Below are positions 59,104-64,000 of a DNA stretch of 64,000 bases, one piece after another. Made by a program: the position numbers and the translations under genes. The stretch covers positions 1-64,000 of the forward strand of contig MU004241.1 in NCBI GenBank assembly GCA_010405405.1, in the 5' to 3' direction. The stretch comes from Microthyrium microscopicum (Eukaryota; Ascomycota; Dothideomycetes; Microthyriales; Microthyriaceae). How positions within the stretch are numbered: position 1 is the stretch's first letter; each line of letters begins with the position of its first letter. A model generated the notes under the pieces. The model was not told where the DNA came from. It saw only the letters and a program-made list of their open reading frames with translations, and did no database searches.

Positions 59104-61713
59104 TACAGCCAGTGAGCTGCGTGAAGGCGAGTGATGATGACAAATGGTAAGACAAAAGAGATGAAGAAATGACTGTTAGGGATAAGGTAGGTCGATAATC
59201 CGCAGGAAAGGTTCAATGAATGACAAAGGGTGGAAAGAACCTGAACTCAAGTTGCTGCGGTTCTTGCCCTCGAGCAATCCATTGCTTTTAAAGACGGCTT
59301 TGAAAATATTTTTCTCATCCTTGGGCTGTCAGGTCTTTTGTTGCCTAATGGAGTGTGCTAAGCCTATCGGCAAGTGACTAGGAGCCACGATGCCACAATG
59401 TACATTTCTCAAGCTGAATTTGACGATATAGCGCCCAAGTAACAAGTGTGAGCCGACTGACTGGTAAATTCAGGGGCTTCTTCGCATATTGAACCAAACA
59501 ATCCTCATGAGGTAGGGACAAGATCAAGCCTCGCGGTCGCCTTGGACAAAAATGAGCTATACAGTTGGTTCATCGTGCAGTATAATTGCTTGAACCATCG
59601 TAGGATCTGACGGACAAAATCAAGTTCAGTTGCCATTATTGTAGTCAGGTCATGCTAGATTAGGACTGGCTGTAGAGTAATCACAACTCCTGGAACCACC
59701 AGGATTGAACAACGGTTTGGAGGTTTTTAGAATCCTTCGAGGCATTGGATGCAAGCTTGCAATACAACCCAACGCCTCGCAAGCCCCTTGTTCTGTCGAT
59801 CACTGTCTTCTCACCTGTTGACAGACCAGCGTGTTGGTATGAGGCTATGGTATGGCAGCTAAGTGGCCAAAAGTCAACCACCCAGCCTGCTGAGACAATG
59901 CCATTCATGATTACATGAATTTGAGGCGGTCGAGCCTGTCAACGCAAATCCAACCACTCGATTAGTCGGCAGAGTGCGCCAAACCTTCATTGCACTAAAT
60001 CCTCCATGCTTCGAATGATTGTGAGAGTTGAACAGTCACCATATGTAGCAGGTCTCGGGAAGCGTGCTGTTAGGAGTCAAGCTTGCTCTTCGAGGGCTAT
60101 TGGCGGTTTCCGCGAGGGTTGAGAGAGGTTGAAAGCTGTTGGCGTGGTTTAGTGGGCACCAACCAATCTCGTTCACTCGTGAAATAGAGAACGCGAAAGG
60201 GAGTCGGTTACTGGGCGATTGCGAAGAACTGAACATAGAGTTGGCTCCCGTCAAAATTGAAAGACCAATATCGCGTGGTTCCAGAAATACGAAAAAGATG
60301 GCAGGGTACTTGCATAGTCGGGTTAGACGGTATACCTCCAGCCATACAGCCATACAGCCATATTGAATGACCGGAATACCCTCTGGGCTCTGAGGCAGTA
60401 TCGCAGGAGTTGTGTGAAGGTGTGAGGTTGGAAATTAGTGCGGCACAGGACTCTGAAATTGAGATCGTCAAGAATAAACGCGCAATTCAATGGATACGCG
60501 CGCACATGGCTGCGGAACTGTCCGTTTGGCGCTAGCCTGAGCGACGACTGCAATGTTTGGCTTCTCCACTTTCTCGTTTCTTCAGCCTCCAGAAATCACT
60601 TTGAAAATTGAAGGATGTTTCGAGTCTCAAGCAACACGTATTCACGTACCTATGTACCTACTAGTACATACAGTATAGTATATATGAGGTTCATCTAGGT
60701 AGGGATCTACCAGGTAGGATAATAACTTAGCCGCCGATCGCCCCTCGACGAATACTCTACGTGTTATGATAGCACGATATCAACGTGATGGAAGCCTCTG
60801 CATAATACCAATAATCCGATAGCATATTTTCAAAGGTTGGATTTGGAGACAGGATTTACCAACGGCTCGCTTATTTCCCACGACAGACCTAACGCTAGAG
60901 TAGATATGCAGCCATTGCCACGAGCGCGTCTTGGGTGACTTAGGCTTGACAGAACATTCTACTTTTACTGGTAATTAACTAATTATACACAATCACCGGA
61001 TTGTCTCCCCTGTCGCTCTGCAAATGATCGCCAATGTGCCTACGCCTATCGGGTGGCGTTGCTTGTGCTCCTTTTGCTGTAGACGACTGGTGAAGCGGGA
61101 AAACAAGCATTTGCCCAGCTGATCAAGCGCCATGTTTATGCGCCACAATTTCAACGTCCCATACGCATAACAGTCTATACACCTTCACGAGATAAGATGC
61201 GTGCTGCATGGGGTTCGTGCCCCTTAAGCGCACCTGAACTTACTCCAAGCACGGCAGAGCAAAAGAATTATTCAGTGACCGCACAAGCCATGTCGTGATA
61301 TTGATAAGACTCCAAATCGGGTCCGATCACGTCGGCATTTTGAGCTACCTGTCCTACCTACACAATTCAGTCTTGTCAATTATTTCGAGGCTCAACATTT
61401 CTTTCGATCGATTCAGGCTTGACCGTCTCCTTTGAGAGACTCCGCCAACAGAATCGCAGTTTCACAGTCGAAATCCTGTAAGTACCCTTCAGCCGTGACA
61501 GTAATAAGACGCATCAGGCTAGTCCAAACTTCGAAAACTCTTATATGTCATTTCAAGGTCGGGAGACAAATATCAAAGTTTTTACATCTATGTTGAGTTG
61601 AAACTAAATTTTCATAGATCCTCCATCAATCACAGCACAAGACTACTCCACTTTATCTTTGAGTGTATCTGTGTAGTACGCAGACTCTCGTATTTGTCAC
61701 ATCCAGCACAGTC
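59104..61713. other. Long intergenic region
   Basis: About 2.6 kb without a supported gene. The chitinase promoter lies at its left end. A 9-bp tandem run 'ccatacagc' occurs at 60,340-60,362, and ACCTA/TAGGT words cluster at 60,645-60,715. The minus-strand frame at 60,036-60,353 has no domain and is probably chance. Confidence 0.45.
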
Positions 61714-62544
61714 ATGCTTAGCTCAAGCATTGTACTATGGTCTATAGGGACTATACTACTCCTATTACCCTGCTGGTCCGCGGCGCAGCCAGCAATATCG
61801 TTTCCAACCATCGTAGAAGTCGACCTGATGTTCCCCCGAAACGACACCTATGCGCCCAATCCGCTCATGCCCGTGGTTTTCGCTATCCAGCAGTCCGTAA
61901 TTGCCAAATCTCTCAATATAGGCCTGCTATGGGACCTTGGTCGACTAGATGCCAGTGACAACACAACCTCCAGCGGTTACAAAATATACGGAAACCCCAT
62001 CAACAGCCAAAATAGCACCATCAATGACACACCACTATATGAATACGATATAATGTACAACATGACCATTATTGAAGGTACCTGGTGGTTTCGCTGGATT
62101 CTGTCAACCGAGAATTGTTCAATGTTTCTAGCGAATGGTTCCCAGCTTCCCAACCATGACCTTTGGAATACGTTGATCTTCACCACGAAGAACGGTGCAA
62201 AACAGCCTGACTTGGTAGATACCACAGCCGGCAACGACATTTGCGCGAGTGCCGAGAGTTTTACCTTCAATGTGACCGGTTTGTCGCACGAAGGCAACGG
62301 TAGTGCTACGTGTGCTGTTCTAGCTTCTTCGGCTGCTTCACCTGCTCCCAACCCATGCGCTGCCCAAATGAACTCGGCGTACGCTTCCAGTGTTTCTGCG
62401 GCAATTACGCGGGATGCTTGTGGACTACCAACTCCGATAGTGAGCTGTCCTCCTGCCAAAAATGAAGGGATGAAGACAATGCTATTCGGGGGCGCTGTGT
62501 GGATTACGGGAGCGCTAGCTTGGTTGATGCATGGTACTTTATAG
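61714..62544 (+). CDS. DUF7136-type secreted or GPI-anchored protein, 276 aa
   Basis: The start at 61,714 gives a clean signal peptide ('MLSSSIVLWSIGTILLLLPC', cleavage near 'SAAQ'). The frame extends 17 codons further upstream from another ATG, but that would bury the signal. The mature protein opens 'VEVDLMFPRNDTYAPNPLMPVVFAIQ'-like, the hallmark of DUF7136, a fungal family of unknown function. Many N-glycosylation sequons (about eight), six or more cysteines, a Ser/Ala/Pro-rich C-terminal part and a final hydrophobic segment ('MLFGGAVWITGALAWLM') suggest GPI anchoring or a membrane anchor. Single exon. Confidence 0.78.
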   Translation: MLSSSIVLWSIGTILLLLPCWSAAQPAISFPTIVEVDLMFPRNDTYAPNPLMPVVFAIQQSVIAKSLNIGLLWDLGRLDASDNTTSSGYKIYGNPINSQNSTINDTPLYEYDIMYNMTIIEGTWWFRWILSTENCSMFLANGSQLPNHDLWNTLIFTTKNGAKQPDLVDTTAGNDICASAESFTFNVTGLSHEGNGSATCAVLASSAASPAPNPCAAQMNSAYASSVSAAITRDACGLPTPIVSCPPAKNEGMKTMLFGGAVWITGALAWLMHGTL

Positions 62545-62887
62545 ACAGTAATGTAACACTGAAATTACTTGTCCAACAGCTCAGCTTTATCATTTCCAGA
62601 AGGCAGTCATTGCCTGTGATTGATCCGAACAGTAAGCTTGAGACGTCGAAAAGAAAGGGGTAAAGTGTAAGGCCAGTCCAATTTTTGCCAGAAAATGGCA
62701 TGATTGATCACACTTGATAGCATGCCTGCCAACTAGTTTCGCAATATGTCCCAGCTCCAGATATGATTTCCAAGCCACTATATTTTTGGTCTTCAACGCA
62801 CAAAGTAGTCAAATAGTCTACAAGCAAGTGCTGTCTAGGGGTATCTTGAACGCCGAAAGTGCTCATGAAATTGCAACAAAATGCTCC
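62545..62887. other. Convergent intergenic region
   Basis: Spacer between the convergent 3' ends of the DUF7136 gene and the Jjj1 gene. Nothing else seen. Confidence 0.45.
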
Positions 62888-64000
62888 TCACCTCTTCCCC
62901 TTCTTCTTTGTTTTCGTTTTCCCAACAGGCGCTGCATGCCCAAGCTCATCGAGGTGGCTGAAGAGTTGTGTTCTAGAAGGAAAGCCTGCACTGCATTTTG
63001 CGCATACAAAAGGCATGTCTATTCCAGTACCTGACCCTGATGCCGCGCCTGTGTCTTTAGCAGCTGCTCGTTTTGCGCGCTTCTGGGCGGCTTTACCGAG
63101 CTTTGGGGCAGATGATGATGCTTCAGCAGGCGTGTCGAGAGTGGAAGGGGAATTGAATGTCGATTCGACTTTTGATCGTGGAGCATATTCATCGTTGGAA
63201 GTCTCCTCGTCCTCATCGACTTGTGTTGTCCCATCGCTGTGGTTTTTTTCACCTTCCCGGTCCTCGTCCTTTTCGTCCTCTTCGGAATCACTGATACTGT
63301 TATCTTCCATGTCGAGCTTTTGCATGTTTTCCGCCACGTCTTCTTCATGTTCATCTTCGATATTATCGTTTAAAGGATCATCATCAGTATCTTTTTCCAT
63401 GGCAGTCGCCTTGCCTGTTTCCGTGTCTTGTAAATCAAGTAAATCGTTTTCCTTTTCCATGCGTCTCTTTAGGGAAGACAACGCTTTCTGATGCTTTTTG
63501 CTTTTTTCATGGGCTTCCCACTGCTTTTCACTCTTGAACGTCTTGTTGCAAGCCACACACTCAAAATGTTCTACTTCGTCCTCTTCCTCTTCGCTTTCTT
63601 CTAGTTCATCTGCCTCCTTGGCTTTCGCCCAGTCCGGAATTGCGTCGCCCATCTCCTCGAGCTTTTTGGCTCGTTCTCGTCTGGACTTGGCTGCCTGAGC
63701 CTGTGCGGCTTCTCTCAATGCTTTTTGACGTTCCGCGTCCGTTTGAAAGTTGGGTTTATATCGAGGATCTCGTTTTCTCACGAATGCAACCAAGGTACGA
63801 ACAGCATCATTGAATTCTCTTATTGCGTCTTCCCGGGCTTTCGCATTCTCCTTCTCCATAGCTCGGCGGACGCGACGGTCAGGTGCCTCAGTAAGATTCC
63901 AGCGATCAACCCAGAAGTACGTTTTGGTGGTGGCAAAGCTATTCCAATGAGCATAGAAATCTTTAACCACACCATCGTAGGCATCCTGCTTATCGCCAAA
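62888..64000 (-). CDS. JJJ1: Jjj1/DNAJC21-type J-protein, C-terminal part (runs off the window)
   Basis: The frame is open to the last base, so the N-terminal J domain lies beyond the window. The visible 371 residues start with the conserved 'DFYAHWNSFATTKTYFWVD' and 'APDRRVRRAMEKENAKAR' blocks, then 'LVAFVRKRDPRY', a charged coiled-coil region, a C2H2 zinc finger 'CVACNKTFKSEKQWEAHEKSKKH', a long acidic region, and a second zinc finger 'CAKCSAGFPSRTQLFSHLDELGH' before a Lys-rich tail. This is the full plan of yeast Jjj1, which works with Hsp70 and Rei1 in releasing Arx1 from cytosolic pre-60S ribosomes. It is an essential-type housekeeping gene and marks the transition to core chromosome. 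Confidence 0.92.
   Translation of the reverse strand, partial: FGDKQDAYDGVVKDFYAHWNSFATTKTYFWVDRWNLTEAPDRRVRRAMEKENAKAREDAIREFNDAVRTLVAFVRKRDPRYKPNFQTDAERQKALREAAQAQAAKSRRERAKKLEEMGDAIPDWAKAKEADELEESEEEEDEVEHFECVACNKTFKSEKQWEAHEKSKKHQKALSSLKRRMEKENDLLDLQDTETGKATAMEKDTDDDPLNDNIEDEHEEDVAENMQKLDMEDNSISDSEEDEKDEDREGEKNHSDGTTQVDEDEETSNDEYAPRSKVESTFNSPSTLDTPAEASSSAPKLGKAAQKRAKRAAAKDTGAASGSGTGIDMPFVCAKCSAGFPSRTQLFSHLDELGHAAPVGKTKTKKKGKR

Noticed and set aside
60036-60553. Overlapping minus-strand frames of 76-105 codons in the long intergenic region
   Set aside because: They contain short tandem words ('ccatacagc') and no domain, signal peptide or splice support.

Overview
The window is one chromosome end of a filamentous ascomycete (Pezizomycotina). 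The first bases are CCCTAA telomere repeats in the orientation of a left telomere. The genes have fungal introns of about 48-90 bp with GTAAGT-type donors and CTAAC/CTGAC branch sites. The products include a GH72 glucanosyltransferase, a GH18-LysM-Hce2 chitinase, a UstYa-like protein, a DUF7136 protein and Jjj1. The two AT-rich blocks almost completely lack CpA/TpG and are saturated with TpA, the classical footprint of repeat-induced point mutation (RIP). I cannot name the species; a Leotiomycetes-like plant-associated or saprotrophic fungus would fit, but that is a guess.

Layout. 1-26: telomere. 27-7,215: three tandem copies of a ~2.9 kb RIP-mutated subtelomeric unit, each an array of ~93 bp repeats followed by a ~1.95 kb body. 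7,216-12,580: normal-GC sequence with no intact gene but clear debris of coding sequence broken by stops. 12,581-17,876: three uncharacterised coiled-coil genes; the two outer ones share a similar 5' region in opposite orientation, and one has an intron filled by a 56-bp hairpin minisatellite. 18,120-33,351: ordinary accessory genes (small coiled-coil proteins, GH72, a broken cyanamide hydratase, a GT2 broken by one stop, an F-box-like protein, three secreted or membrane proteins including a UstYa-like one). 34,560-49,854: a 15.3 kb RIP-mutated block bounded by ~95 bp terminal inverted repeats. It holds a dead integrase-core transposase, a possible reverse-transcriptase relic, a ~4 kb Tc1/mariner-like element with an additional unknown reading frame, and a copy of the subtelomeric repeat. 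50,198-64,000: Gal80-like oxidoreductase, a 74-aa cysteine-rich secreted protein, the 1,467-aa chitinase, a DUF7136 protein, and the 3' part of a Jjj1 (DnaJ/zinc-finger) gene running off the window.

Functionally the intact genes point to cell-wall and extracellular work: beta-1,3-glucan remodelling (GH72), chitin binding and hydrolysis with an Ecp2-like C-terminal domain, and several secreted or membrane-anchored proteins of unknown role. Near the repeats, two genes (GT2 and cyanamide hydratase) each carry one in-frame TAA that could come from CAA by a single RIP-type C-to-T change, suggesting that RIP or its leakage has inactivated single-copy genes here.

Exon boundaries were derived by reading splice signals and checking phase by eye. 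No database search was possible.
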